DNA from: Pseudomonas iridis
Lineage (GTDB): Bacteria; Pseudomonadota; Gammaproteobacteria; Pseudomonadales; Pseudomonadaceae
Assembly (NCBI RefSeq): GCF_017980685.1
Contig: NZ_JACXXO010000011.1
Span: 116,939 to 180,938 of the forward strand
Direction: 5' to 3'
Length of the DNA stretch: 64,000 bases
Made by a program: the position numbers and the translations under genes. The notes beneath the pieces were generated by a model. That model searched no databases. It was not told the DNA's origin and saw only the letters and a program-made list of their open reading frames with translations. Shown piece after piece: positions 26,231-34,259 of the stretch (the first letter of the stretch is position 1; each line of letters begins with the position of its first letter).

Positions 26231-26836
26231 ATGCGTGTATGGTTTTTGAGTGCTGGCCTGGCCTTGATGTGCATGGCCCAGAACGCAGCGGCGGGTACTG
26301 TCCTGATCGTTGGCGATAGTATCAGCGCCGGTTTCGGCCTGGATACCCGTTTGGGGTGGGTGTCGTTGCTTGAGCAACGGCTTGAACAGGAGGGTTTCGA
26401 CGATAAAGTGGTCAATGCCTCCATCAGCGGCGACACCAGTGCCGGAGGCCTGGCGCGGCTGCCCGCGCTGCTTGCAGAGCATAAGCCTGATCTGGTCATC
26501 CTCGAACTGGGCGGCAATGACGGCCTGCGCGGAATGCCGCCAACGCAATTGCAACAAAACCTTGCGGCGATGATCGACAGTTCGCGACAAAGCGGCGCGA
26601 AGGTGCTGCTGCTGGGCATGCAGTTGCCGCCCAACTATGGCAAGCGCTACACCGATGCTTTTGCCGAGGTTTACGGCAAACTCGCCGACGACAGGAAAAT
26701 CCCGCTGGTGCCGTTTTTCCTCGACGGCGTGGGCGGTCATCCGGACCTGATGCAGGCCGATGGTCTGCACCCGGCGGCCGGGGCTCAAGGCAAGTTGCTG
26801 GAAAATGTCTGGCCGACGCTGAAACCGCTGCTTTGA
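26231..26836 (+). CDS. tesA: Multifunctional acyl-CoA thioesterase I/lysophospholipase/arylesterase TesA
   Basis: The precursor is 201 residues. An N-terminal signal peptide (cleavage probably after AQNAAA, about residue 21) directs it to the periplasm. The SGNH hydrolase blocks are all visible: GDSISAGFG (Ser nucleophile), a Gly in SGDTSAGG, GGNDGLRG (Asn) and DGLHP (Asp-His). TesA hydrolyses thioesters, lysophospholipids and aryl esters. Start at 26231 after GGAGAATCC. It is divergent from ybbA-ybbP, the conserved arrangement. In P. aeruginosa the homologous arylesterase is well known, and the mature size fits. Confidence 0.93.
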   Translation: MRVWFLSAGLALMCMAQNAAAGTVLIVGDSISAGFGLDTRLGWVSLLEQRLEQEGFDDKVVNASISGDTSAGGLARLPALLAEHKPDLVILELGGNDGLRGMPPTQLQQNLAAMIDSSRQSGAKVLLLGMQLPPNYGKRYTDAFAEVYGKLADDRKIPLVPFFLDGVGGHPDLMQADGLHPAAGAQGKLLENVWPTLKPLL

Positions 26837-26893
26837 GGCTTTTCTAGCGGCAGGCTTTCGGCTAATGTGGCGCCCCCTTAATCGGAGGCCCCG

Positions 26894-27187
26894 ATGTCGC
26901 GTTCTGCCTGGTCCCTTTTTGCCTATCAACTGATCGAGCCTGACGAGCAGCTGGATCTGTTCGCCTGCCAGGAAGTGCGGGTGCATCTGGTGACCCGTCA
27001 ACTCGAACTCGGTGGCTCGGCCGATCGCACCTTGTGCGGCAGCCTGCTGCCGGCGCAACCGCGCTGGTCGAGCGTTGATCGCCGGGTGTTTCAGGACCAG
27101 CGCCTGTGCTCGCTGTGCCGGGCGATCCTTGAGTCGCAGAAGCGCGGCACTTCGCCGATCTGGCCCGAGTTGCGTTTCGAGCTTTAA
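26894..27187 (+). CDS. Conserved hypothetical protein, Pseudomonas type
   Basis: A 97-residue soluble protein beginning MSRSAWSLFAYQLIEPDEQL. It carries four cysteines, including a CSLCRAIL pair near the C-terminus and single Cys at about residues 25 and 48, so it could bind a metal or form a disulfide. No known domain was recognised. GGAGG precedes the start, and codon use is typical for the genome. It follows tesA by 57 bases on the same strand, with an L,D-transpeptidase gene 107 bases further on. Confidence 0.65.
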   Translation: MSRSAWSLFAYQLIEPDEQLDLFACQEVRVHLVTRQLELGGSADRTLCGSLLPAQPRWSSVDRRVFQDQRLCSLCRAILESQKRGTSPIWPELRFEL

Positions 27188-27294
27188 GAAAAAAGAGCGC
27201 AGGCACGGTCTATCGGCCTGTCTCCCCGAATATTCCAAGTGCAGTGTACAATCGCGCTCTTATACCCTTGTTGATCACGCGAAGGATTTTCCGG

Positions 27295-28266
27295 ATGTTG
27301 CCGCGCTTTCCTGCCGTCACCCGCTGCCTGTCACTTGCCGCCCTGTGTGTGGCCGGTCCCGTTGCTGCATTGGAGCTTCCCTTGCCACCACCCGGTGAAG
27401 ACATCGTCGGCCAGGTGCAAGTGATCAAAGCCAAGTACGAAGACACCTTCGCCGATCTGGGCACCACCTACGATCTGGGCTATTCGGAAATGGTCGCGGC
27501 CAACCCGGGCGTCGATGCCTGGCTGCCAGGTGCCGGTACCGAGATCGTTCTGCCGACGCGTTTCATTCTGCCGCCGGGCCCGCGTGAAGGTATCGTCATC
27601 AACCTTGCCGAATACCGCCTCTATTACTACCCCAAAGGCCGGAACGTGGTGTACACCTTCCCGCTGGGTATCGGCCGTGAAGGCTGGGGTTCGCCGATCG
27701 CGCACACCACCATCATCGCCAAAACCCCTAATCCGACCTGGACGCCTCCGGCGTCGATCAAGGCTGAACACGCCGCTGATGGTGATCCGCTGCCAAATGT
27801 AGTGCCGGCCGGCCCTGACAACCCGCTGGGCCCGTTCAAGTTCACCCTGGGCACGCCGGGTTACCTGATCCACGGGTCGAACAAGAAGTTCGGCATTGGC
27901 ATGCGCACCAGCCACGGTTGCTTCCGCATGTTCAACAACAACGTGCTGGAAATGGCTGGCATGGTGCCGGTCGGGACTTCGGTGCGCATCCTCAATGATG
28001 CGTACAAGTTCGGTCGCAGTGGCGGCAAGGTCTATCTGGAAGCGCACACGCCGATCGACGACAAAGGCAATCCGTCAGTGGTCGACAAGCACACGGCGGT
28101 GATCAACGCGATGCTCAAGCGTGAAGACATCACCAACAACCTGCGCATGAATTGGGATGTGGTGCGCGATGTAGTTGCAGCCGAAGATGGCCTGCCAACC
28201 GAAATCGGTACGCCTGGCACCTCGGCGCCGATGGTCTCCAGCGCCCCGATCGATCTGCAGCAGTAA
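27295..28266 (+). CDS. L,D-transpeptidase (YkuD/ErfK family)
   Basis: A 323-residue exported enzyme. Signal peptide at residues 1-25 (cleavage near GPVAA). A LysM-like segment (DLGTTYDLGYSEMVAANPGVDAWL) is followed by the YkuD domain with HGSNKKFGIG and SHGCFRM, where the Cys is the nucleophile. Such enzymes make meso-DAP crosslinks in peptidoglycan, or attach Braun-type lipoproteins to it. The major lipoprotein gene oprI is the convergent neighbour, 124 bases away, which is suggestive. The start MLPRFPA was chosen because it gives a clean signal peptide behind GAAGGA. A strong terminator follows. Confidence 0.9.
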   Translation: MLPRFPAVTRCLSLAALCVAGPVAALELPLPPPGEDIVGQVQVIKAKYEDTFADLGTTYDLGYSEMVAANPGVDAWLPGAGTEIVLPTRFILPPGPREGIVINLAEYRLYYYPKGRNVVYTFPLGIGREGWGSPIAHTTIIAKTPNPTWTPPASIKAEHAADGDPLPNVVPAGPDNPLGPFKFTLGTPGYLIHGSNKKFGIGMRTSHGCFRMFNNNVLEMAGMVPVGTSVRILNDAYKFGRSGGKVYLEAHTPIDDKGNPSVVDKHTAVINAMLKREDITNNLRMNWDVVRDVVAAEDGLPTEIGTPGTSAPMVSSAPIDLQQ

Positions 28267-28278
28267 GCTCAGACAAAG

Positions 28279-28312
28279 AACCCGCCGATGCGTGAGCGTC
28301 GGCGGGTTTTTT
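28279..28312 (+). terminator. Intrinsic terminator of the L,D-transpeptidase gene
   Basis: An AACCCGCCGA...TCGGCGGGTT stem with a short loop and a TTTTTT run, 13 bases after the stop. Confidence 0.9.
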
Positions 28313-28340
28313 ATTGTCCGGACAAAAGCATCCGGCACAA

Positions 28341-28370
28341 AAAAGCCGACCCAAAATATGGGTCGGCTTG
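28341..28370 (-). terminator. Intrinsic terminator of oprI
   Basis: AAGCCGACCC/GGGTCGGCTT, ten-base arms and a seven-base loop. On the minus strand it ends in a T-run, 20 bases after the oprI stop. Confidence 0.85.
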
Positions 28371-28390
28371 ATAACAATCCCGAAGGACTA

Positions 28391-28642
28391 TTACTTGCGG
28401 CTAGCTTTTTCCAGCATGCGCAGAGCACGCTCGTTAGCTTCGTCAGCAGTCTGTTGTGCTTTTTGAGCAGCAGCCAGAGCTTCATCAGCTTTACGGTAAG
28501 CTTCGTCTGCACGAGCCTGGGAGCGAGCAGCTGCGTCTTCAGTAGCGGTCAGACGTGCTTCGGTTTCTTTCGATGCGCTGCTGCAACCGGTAGCCAGAAC
28601 TGCGGCCAGAGCCAGAGCAGAGAATTTCAGAACGTTGTTCAT
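28391..28642 (-). CDS. oprI: Major outer membrane lipoprotein OprI (Lpp family)
   Basis: The 83-residue precursor starts MNNVLKFSALALAAVLATGC, with lipobox ATGC and Cys at residue 20. The mature part is one continuous alanine-rich heptad-repeat helix (ARSQARADEAYRKADEALAAA) ending in the conserved basic C-terminus with Lys as the last residue, the attachment point used by Lpp. It forms trimeric coiled coils linking the outer membrane to the wall. GAAGGGGA is a strong ribosome site. Few rare codons and a perfect terminator fit a very abundant product. Confidence 0.96.
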   Translation of the reverse strand: MNNVLKFSALALAAVLATGCSSASKETEARLTATEDAAARSQARADEAYRKADEALAAAQKAQQTADEANERALRMLEKASRK

Positions 28643-28709
28643 CGTGTTCCCCTTCAAGGACTTTCAATTAAGTGGCTGTCTCCTCCGATTGAGGAAATAG
28701 CCGGCGTAC

Positions 28710-28737
28710 ATACTACCCATTACTTGTAGTAAGTAAA
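28710..28737 (-). promoter_or_regulatory. Candidate sigma-70 promoter of oprI
   Basis: On the minus strand, TTTACT and TAGTAT are 16 bases apart, with AT-rich sequence further upstream that could act as an UP element. Confidence 0.45.
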
Positions 28738-29278
28738 CTGACGTAGAGCAAGAAGCAAAAAAATTGTAGGCGCTGATTCTTTTTCGAGCAACTTTTAACT
28801 GGTCTGTTTAAAAAACAACCAGCTGCAAGCCCCGCGCTGAGCGAGTCAAACAGAAAAAGTTCCCGTCGAAGCGTGTTGTTTTTGCAGTGTTGGCTAAAGT
28901 CTTTCTAGATGGATTCGTCCACACTTTTGTTCTGATTTTGCGTGCTGCTTCGCTTATCTTTGTCCATGTTGAGGTGACTTTAAAAAAGGTTGCACGTCTT
29001 AAGTCTCAACATCCGGCAATGTTCAGGTAAGCGGCCCGGGAAGATCTTCTCCCAAACCGTCCCTGCGTCCATCGGAGCAACCCGCGTCAACCCGCTTGAT
29101 GACGAGCGTACCTTGAGCAATTTTGCCAATGGTGCCTACTATTTATCAGGTGCTCGGTTGTACGAGATCGGTGTGTCTCTTCTCGGTGTCGATCCGGCAC
29201 GGGGTGGCGTAGATGTTCCTTCGCCGGAAAAACATCGGTAAGGTAGGGGTCAGAATCCAAGACCCGCGAGGAGTAGTG
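28738..29278. other. 540-base intergenic region without a supported gene
   Basis: AT-rich near oprI, returning to normal composition near 29000. An 83-codon open frame at 28990-29241 lacks a ribosome site and family resemblance. A weak AACTGGT...AACCAG inverted repeat lies near 28797-28822. A GAGGAG site at 29268 belongs to the next gene. Confidence 0.5.
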
Positions 29279-29560
29279 ATGAGCGAGGCGTTGTCCATCC
29301 ACCATGACCAGGCTGGTCATCAGTTCGAGACCAATGTGGACGGTCATCGTGCCTACCTGACCTATATGGATCTGGGGAAACAGACCCTGGATATCTATCG
29401 CACATTCGTGCCCAACGCCTTGCGCGGTCGTGGCATTGCGGCGGCGCTGACCGAAAGCGCGCTGCAATATGCCGAAGAAATGGGCTACACGGTGATTCCA
29501 TCCTGCTCCTACGTCGAGCGTTACATGGAGCGTCACCAGCGCCGCGCCGCAAAGATCTGA
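29279..29560 (+). CDS. Short GNAT-family N-acetyltransferase (YjdJ/NATD1-like)
   Basis: A 93-residue single-domain acetyltransferase. The acetyl-CoA loop is RTFVPNALRGRGIAAAL (about residues 41-57), followed by a helix and the strand-turn VIPSCSYVERYMERH. This minimal form matches the YjdJ/NATD1 group, whose substrate is unknown. The ATG is chosen behind GAGGAG (spacing seven); the open frame reaches further upstream without support. A terminator follows immediately, so it is a single-gene unit convergent with the DAHP synthase gene. Confidence 0.85.
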   Translation: MSEALSIHHDQAGHQFETNVDGHRAYLTYMDLGKQTLDIYRTFVPNALRGRGIAAALTESALQYAEEMGYTVIPSCSYVERYMERHQRRAAKI

Positions 29561-29571
29561 ATCGCACACAC

Positions 29572-29602
29572 AAAAACGCCGGGCAATGCCCGGCGTTTTT
29601 TT
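29572..29602 (+). terminator. Intrinsic terminator after the GNAT gene
   Basis: AAAACGCCGGGC-aat-GCCCGGCGTTTT with T-run. A-rich on the other side, so it may serve both convergent genes. Confidence 0.9.
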
Positions 29603-29620
29603 ATGCCTGTAAAACGCGTA

Positions 29621-30697
29621 TCAGCTGCGCTGGCGTTTTGGCAGAACATCCTTGAGCTTGGCGTGCATGCTGCGCAGGGTGTTTTCGGTAGCGGACCAGT
29701 CGATGCAGGCATCGGTGATCGACACGCCGTATTGCAGATCGGCGAGGTCTTTCGGAATCGCCTGGCAGCCCCAGTTCAAGTGACTCTCGACCATCAGGCC
29801 GATGATCGACTGGTTGCCTTCGAGGATCTGGTTGGCGACGTTTTCCATCACCAGCGGTTGCAGGGCCGGATCCTTGTTGGAGTTGGCGTGGCTGCAGTCG
29901 ACCATGATGTTGGGCTTGATCTTCGCCTTGTTCAACGCCTGCTCGCACAGCGCAACGCTGACCGAGTCGTAGTTCGGCTTGCCATTGCCGCCACGCAGCA
30001 CCACGTGACCGTAAGCGTTGCCTTTGGTGGTGACGATCGACACGCCACCTTCCTGGTTGATCCCCAGGAAACGGTGCGGGCTGGAGACCGACTGCAAGGC
30101 GTTGATCGCCACGGTCAGGCCGCCATCGGTGCCGTTCTTGAAACCGACTGCCGAGGACAGGCCGGAAGCCATTTCACGGTGAGTCTGGGATTCGGTGGTA
30201 CGCGCGCCGATGGCCGACCAGCTGATCAGGTCCTGCAGATACTGCGGGGAGATCGGGTCGAGGGCTTCGGTCGCGGTCGGCAGGCCTTTTTCAGCCAGGT
30301 CCAGCAGCAACTGACGACCGATGTGCAGACCGTCCTGGATCTTGAACGAGTCGTCCAGGTACGGATCGTTGATCAGGCCTTTCCAGCCGACGGTGGTCCG
30401 CGGCTTTTCGAAATACACGCGCATGACCAGATACAAGGTGTCGGAGACTTCCGCGGCCAGCACCTTCAGGCGCTCGGCGTATTCGTGGGCAGCCTTGATG
30501 TCGTGGATCGAGCACGGGCCGATCACTACGAACAGACGGTGGTCGGTGCCATCAAGAATGTTGCGAATGACTTCGCGGCCCTTGGTGACGGTGCGCAGGG
30601 CGGCGTCGCTCAGAGGGATATCACGCTTGAGCTGATCAGGTGTGATCAGGGTCTCGTTAGAGGCGACGTTTAGGTCGTTGATCGGTAAATCAGCCAT
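29621..30697 (-). CDS. 3-deoxy-7-phosphoheptulonate (DAHP) synthase, class I
   Basis: A 358-residue enzyme condensing phosphoenolpyruvate and erythrose-4-phosphate, the first step of the shikimate pathway. Class I AroFGH signatures: VVIGPCSIHD (about residue 58), the PEP/metal region MRVYFEKPRTTVGWKGLI, GFKNGTDGG, and IMVDCSHANSNKD with its metal ligand. Which aromatic amino acid inhibits it cannot be told by eye. The window also holds a class II enzyme at 43772-45118. Located beside cysB-region genes, as in P. aeruginosa. Confidence 0.94.
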   Translation of the reverse strand: MADLPINDLNVASNETLITPDQLKRDIPLSDAALRTVTKGREVIRNILDGTDHRLFVVIGPCSIHDIKAAHEYAERLKVLAAEVSDTLYLVMRVYFEKPRTTVGWKGLINDPYLDDSFKIQDGLHIGRQLLLDLAEKGLPTATEALDPISPQYLQDLISWSAIGARTTESQTHREMASGLSSAVGFKNGTDGGLTVAINALQSVSSPHRFLGINQEGGVSIVTTKGNAYGHVVLRGGNGKPNYDSVSVALCEQALNKAKIKPNIMVDCSHANSNKDPALQPLVMENVANQILEGNQSIIGLMVESHLNWGCQAIPKDLADLQYGVSITDACIDWSATENTLRSMHAKLKDVLPKRQRS

Positions 30698-30826
30698 CGT
30701 TTACTCGTCAGGTCACGGGTGCCGGCCGCCAGCGATCCCCGCGCGGCGGAGCACAGCGGATTTAAGCGCGTCGGGGAGCGGAACCTTAGCGCGTCAGGCG
30801 CTGCTCGACAATGGGCAAACGCCGCT

Positions 30827-31270
30827 TTAATCCAGCACTGGCAGGGTAAAAGCCTTGCTCACGCTGTCGTGGGAGAACTCGTCGGCGTGTTGTTCGACCC
30901 ATTGCAGGGCCGCCGCTTGAATATTCTGCAGGCCATCGTGGGCGTCGTTGATGCGGCAGTAGCGTTCAATCTGACACACCTGCTCACCCATTCGTGCACT
31001 GAACAGCGTTTGTTCGTCGGTGAAGGCGATGCCCACCAGATAACCTTTTTTGCGGCGCAGACACCACGCCACATAGCCCGGAAAACACATGTCGGCGTTG
31101 AGTGTCGGCAGGCGTACTTGCAGCGCCGTGCCATGGCGCCAGGCACGGTGGTAATTGCAAGCGATGCCGCCGAGGCTGATAGTGTGCAGCTGTTGCCTGG
31201 AAATACATTCGGGCGTGAGCAACGTCAGTTCAACCGGCACTTCGTCCGGATGAGGAATGAAACGTCCCAT
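30827..31270 (-). CDS. PilZ domain-containing protein
   Basis: A 147-residue protein whose first 100 residues form a PilZ-like beta barrel. The second c-di-GMP motif is present in the form TISLGGIAC (consensus D/NxSxxG). The first RxxxR motif is not obvious, with CISRQQ the nearest candidate, so binding of c-di-GMP is uncertain. The C-terminal part is helical. The start codon overlaps the divergent thioredoxin-like gene's start in a shared CATG, so any regulator at this site affects both. The gene may modulate motility or biofilm functions (inference). Confidence 0.7.
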   Translation of the reverse strand: MGRFIPHPDEVPVELTLLTPECISRQQLHTISLGGIACNYHRAWRHGTALQVRLPTLNADMCFPGYVAWCLRRKKGYLVGIAFTDEQTLFSARMGEQVCQIERYCRINDAHDGLQNIQAAALQWVEQHADEFSHDSVSKAFTLPVLD

Positions 31271-31655
31271 GAGCACAGACTCCCTGTGTCAGCCATTTGA
31301 CATTGTTTCCCCCAGTATAGTGGTCGAATCCGAACTGACCGATTTCGACGCCGACCAAAGGCTGTTGGCGATGAGCGGCGTTTCGCTGGTGATTTTCACC
31401 AGCGTCGGCTGCGCCAGTTGCCGCTTCGCCCGCGAAGTGTTGCCGGGATTCGCATTGGCGGTGGATCGTCTGTGCTGGATTGATGCGGGCAACAACGGCG
31501 GTCTGGTCGAGCGTTATCAGGTCTTTCATTTGCCGGCGCTGTTTGTAGTGCGCGACGGCGAGTTCTTTGGTGCGTTGCACACGCGCCTGACAGCTGACGC
31601 ACTCAACACGGCAGTGGCGCAGGCACTGGGTCGAATTGCAGAGGAGTTGCCATAA
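31269..31655 (+). CDS. Thioredoxin-family protein with CASC motif
   Basis: A 128-residue thioredoxin-fold protein. After a 35-residue N-terminal extension the fold begins at GVSLVIFTSVGCASCRFAREV, so the redox motif is Cys-Ala-Ser-Cys rather than the usual CGPC. The cis-proline region is VFHLPALFVVRDGE. No signal peptide, so it is probably cytoplasmic. It is co-transcribed with the PanE-like gene, whose ATG directly follows this stop (TAA-ATG, no gap). Partner substrates unknown. Confidence 0.8.
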   Translation: MSTDSLCQPFDIVSPSIVVESELTDFDADQRLLAMSGVSLVIFTSVGCASCRFAREVLPGFALAVDRLCWIDAGNNGGLVERYQVFHLPALFVVRDGEFFGALHTRLTADALNTAVAQALGRIAEELP

Positions 31656-32609
31656 ATGGGGACAATCAACAAACCGGTGGTGGGGATTATCGGCACCGGT
31701 GCGATCGGCGGGTTCTATGGGTTGATGCTGGCGCGGGCGGGGTTCGATGTGCACTTTCTGTTGCGCAGCGAGTTTTCTGCCGTCGCCGAGCGTGGCTTGC
31801 AGGTGGACAGTGCGGTGCATGGCCCGCTCAAGCTCGATCCGGTACAGGCCTATTCTGCAGCTGACGACATGCCAAAATGCGACTGGCTGCTGGTCGGCGC
31901 CAAGACCACCAGCAATGCCGGGCTGGCGCCGTCGATCATTGCGGCGGCCAAGCCAGGCGCGAAAGTGCTGGTGCTGCAAAACGGTCTGGACGTCGAAGAC
32001 AGCCTGCGCGAATTGTTGCCGGACTCCCTGCATCTGCTCGGCGGTCTGTGCCTGATTTGCGTGCATCGCGACGGCCCGGGTCTGATCACCCATCAGGCGC
32101 TCGGCGCAGTCAACGTCGGTTATCACAGCGGGCCTGCTACTGATGATGCGGCGCGCATGGCCATCGTCGAAGAGGGTTGCGAGTTGTTCCGTGCCGCCGG
32201 CATTGATTCTCAGGCGATGCCCAATCTGCATCAGGCGCGTTGGCAGAAGCTGATCTGGAACATTCCCTACAACGGTCTCTCGGTGCTGCTCGGCGCGGGC
32301 ACCACGGCGCTGATGGCCGATGCTGACAGTCGCGCGCTGATCCAGGCGTTGATGGCCGAGGTTGTGCAGGGCGCCAAGGCGTGCGGCCAGGACGTGGCGC
32401 CCGGTTACGCCGACTTCCTGTTTACGATGACCGAGAAACTGCCCGACTATTGGCCGAGCATGTACCACGATTTTCTGCACAAGCGACCGCTGGAACTGGA
32501 GGCCATCTACGCCCGGCCCCTGGCGGCGGCGAAAGCGGCAGGGTGTGAATTGCCGCGCATCGAAGCGTTGTATCGAACATTGAGTTTTATTGACCGACGC
32601 AACACGTGA
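31656..32609 (+). CDS. 2-dehydropantoate 2-reductase family protein (PanE/ApbA-like)
   Basis: A 317-residue NADP-dependent ketopantoate reductase-like enzyme. The dinucleotide fold opens with VGIIGTGAIGGFYGLMLARAG (GxGxxG). The catalytic Lys region is HQARWQKLIWNIPYNGLSVL, and the C-terminal helical domain contains HDFLHKRPLELEAIYARPL. PanE makes pantoate for CoA synthesis. Pseudomonads carry several paralogues, so the role in pantothenate synthesis is not certain. GAGGAG lies inside the upstream gene's last codons, indicating translational coupling. Confidence 0.85.
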   Translation: MGTINKPVVGIIGTGAIGGFYGLMLARAGFDVHFLLRSEFSAVAERGLQVDSAVHGPLKLDPVQAYSAADDMPKCDWLLVGAKTTSNAGLAPSIIAAAKPGAKVLVLQNGLDVEDSLRELLPDSLHLLGGLCLICVHRDGPGLITHQALGAVNVGYHSGPATDDAARMAIVEEGCELFRAAGIDSQAMPNLHQARWQKLIWNIPYNGLSVLLGAGTTALMADADSRALIQALMAEVVQGAKACGQDVAPGYADFLFTMTEKLPDYWPSMYHDFLHKRPLELEAIYARPLAAAKAAGCELPRIEALYRTLSFIDRRNT

Positions 32610-32639
32610 GTCGGTTTTCTGCGCAGGGCGGGGGAAGGC

Positions 32640-33545
32640 ATGGCGAAAAACATTGATGACAAACTGGTGCTGGCGATTTCGTCGCGTGCCTTGTTCGACC
32701 TGAGCGAGAGCCACAAGGTTTACCTGTCGAGCGGCGTCGAAGCCTACCGGCAATATCAGATCGAACACGAAGACGAGATCCTCGCGCCGGGTGATGCGTT
32801 CCCGCTGGTGGAAAAACTCCTGAACCTGAACAGTCGTCTCGGCCGTGCACGGGTAGAAGTGATTCTGGTGTCGCGCAACAGCGCCGACACCGGATTGCGC
32901 GTCTTCAATTCGATTCACCATTATGGTCTGGCCATTTCCCGCGCGGCGTTCGTCGGTGGGCGCAGTCCTTATCCCTACCTCAAAGCGTTTGGTTGCGACC
33001 TGTTTCTCTCCACGCATGCCGAAGACGTGCGCGCTGCGCTGGATGCCGGTTTCGCGGCGGCGACGATTTTGTCCGGAGGCGCCAGTCGCGCGGCCAGCGA
33101 TGAATTGCGCATCGCCTTTGACGGTGACGCCGTGATTTTTTCCGACGAGTCGGAGCGGGTTTATCAGTCCGGTGGGCTCGAAGCATTCCAGGCCAAGGAA
33201 CGAGAGTCGGCGCGTGAGCCATTGCGTGGCGGGCCGTTCAAAGGCTTTCTGGCGGCGCTCAATCTGTTGCAGCGCGAGTTCCCTGACGACGACTGCCCGA
33301 TCCGCACGGCGCTGGTCACCGCGCGTTCGGCGCCGGCCCATGAGCGGGTGATTCGCACGTTGCGTGAATGGGACATCCGCCTCGACGAATCCCTGTTTCT
33401 CGGTGGCCTGACCAAATCGGCGTTTCTCGAAGCGTTTGCCGCCGACGTGTTCTTCGACGATCAGGCCGGTCATTGCGAACTGGCCCGTGAAGTGGTCGCC
33501 ACCGGCCATGTGCCGCATGGCATCAGCAACGAGCCGACGATCTAA
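32640..33545 (+). CDS. Cytosolic 5'-nucleotidase (NT5C1-like family)
   Basis: A 301-residue protein of the 5'-nucleotidase family related to eukaryotic cN-I, which dephosphorylates nucleoside monophosphates. Recognisable blocks: VLAISSRALFDLSESHKVY near the start, LVSRNSADTGLRVFNSIHHYGL, the DAVIFSDESERVYQ acidic block (about residue 165), and FFDDQAGHCELA near the end, which contribute the HAD-like metal site. The first Asp nucleophile of typical HAD enzymes is replaced by Ser (AISSRALFD), as in this family. It is 30 bases downstream of the PanE-like gene. Confidence 0.8.
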   Translation: MAKNIDDKLVLAISSRALFDLSESHKVYLSSGVEAYRQYQIEHEDEILAPGDAFPLVEKLLNLNSRLGRARVEVILVSRNSADTGLRVFNSIHHYGLAISRAAFVGGRSPYPYLKAFGCDLFLSTHAEDVRAALDAGFAAATILSGGASRAASDELRIAFDGDAVIFSDESERVYQSGGLEAFQAKERESAREPLRGGPFKGFLAALNLLQREFPDDDCPIRTALVTARSAPAHERVIRTLREWDIRLDESLFLGGLTKSAFLEAFAADVFFDDQAGHCELAREVVATGHVPHGISNEPTI

Positions 33546-33642
33546 AGCCCCGTGCTTCAAGACGTTGCGTCGCCCGTCGTACTCGTCAAGGCACTGCTAA
33601 GCTGAATCAAATCTCCGCCATGTTGGCTTGCGAGGAGGTCAT

Positions 33643-34146
33643 ATGATTCGTTCGATGCTGTATGCCACTGACCTCGGTCTGTACGCACCGTTAGTGATGC
33701 AGCATGCCTTGGCGTTGGCTAGGACGTTCGATGCCGATCTGTATGTGGTTCACGCGGTGGAGCCGATGGGGCTGTTCGCCGAATCGGTGTTGCAGAGTTA
33801 TCTCGACGAGCAGGCGTTGAACGAATTCCATAGCCAGGGTCTGAGAACAGTCATCGCCAATATCGAGCAGCGCGTACTGGAGAGTTTTCGCGAAGAGCTG
33901 GGGGAAGAGGGCGAGCAGGACTTGCAGCGGATTCGTGCCGTGCGCGTGGTGCAGGGTGATCCGTCACAGGTGATTCTCGACCAGGTGCAGAAACTCTCTG
34001 TCGACCTGCTGATCGTAGGAAGTCACAGCCACGGGGTAGGCGCGGAAACACCATTGGGGCGCACGGCGGCGCGGGTCCTGCAATTGGCCAAGGTCCCGGT
34101 TTATCTGGTGCCGTTGGTGGAGCGACGGCGGCGCGAAGATCGCTGA
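33643..34146 (+). CDS. Universal stress protein family protein
   Basis: A 167-residue UspA-fold protein. The N-terminal strand MIRSMLYATDLGLYAP and the C-terminal ATP-loop type motif (LIVGSHSHGVGAETPLGRTAARVL: G-x2-G-x9-G-S/T variant) are visible. These proteins accumulate under starvation, oxidative or respiratory stress and may bind ATP. The start follows GGAGG (spacing six); the open frame begins five codons earlier. A monocistronic layout is likely. It lies just upstream of the cysB promoter. Confidence 0.85.
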   Translation: MIRSMLYATDLGLYAPLVMQHALALARTFDADLYVVHAVEPMGLFAESVLQSYLDEQALNEFHSQGLRTVIANIEQRVLESFREELGEEGEQDLQRIRAVRVVQGDPSQVILDQVQKLSVDLLIVGSHSHGVGAETPLGRTAARVLQLAKVPVYLVPLVERRRREDR

Positions 34147-34164
34147 GGCAGGAATAGTGGCGAT

Positions 34165-34191
34165 TTGACAAAAAAGTTCTAGATTTATTAT
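34165..34191 (+). promoter_or_regulatory. Possible cysB promoter region
   Basis: A perfect TTGACA (34165-34170) is followed by TATTAT with a short 15-base spacer, in an AT-rich stretch that ends 50 bases before cysB. The -10 assignment is tentative, as several AT-rich hexamers follow. Confidence 0.35.
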
Positions 34192-34259
34192 TTAAACCAT
34201 TAATATAGTTATATATCGTCGCTGATGCCCGTGGCGTCTACCTGCTTTGAGGGATACAT

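Noticed and set aside
25537..26634. 365-codon version of the YbbA ATPase
   Set aside because: The extra 138 codons are antisense to tesA; the ATPase fold starts at MGASILTAK.
28990..29241. 83-codon frame upstream of the GNAT gene
   Set aside because: No ribosome site, no recognisable domain, and its end overlaps the upstream region of a better-supported gene.
31230..33560. 776-codon minus-strand frame over the thioredoxin, PanE-like and nucleotidase genes
   Set aside because: Three real genes with clear motifs occupy the plus strand; the antisense product has no fold pattern.
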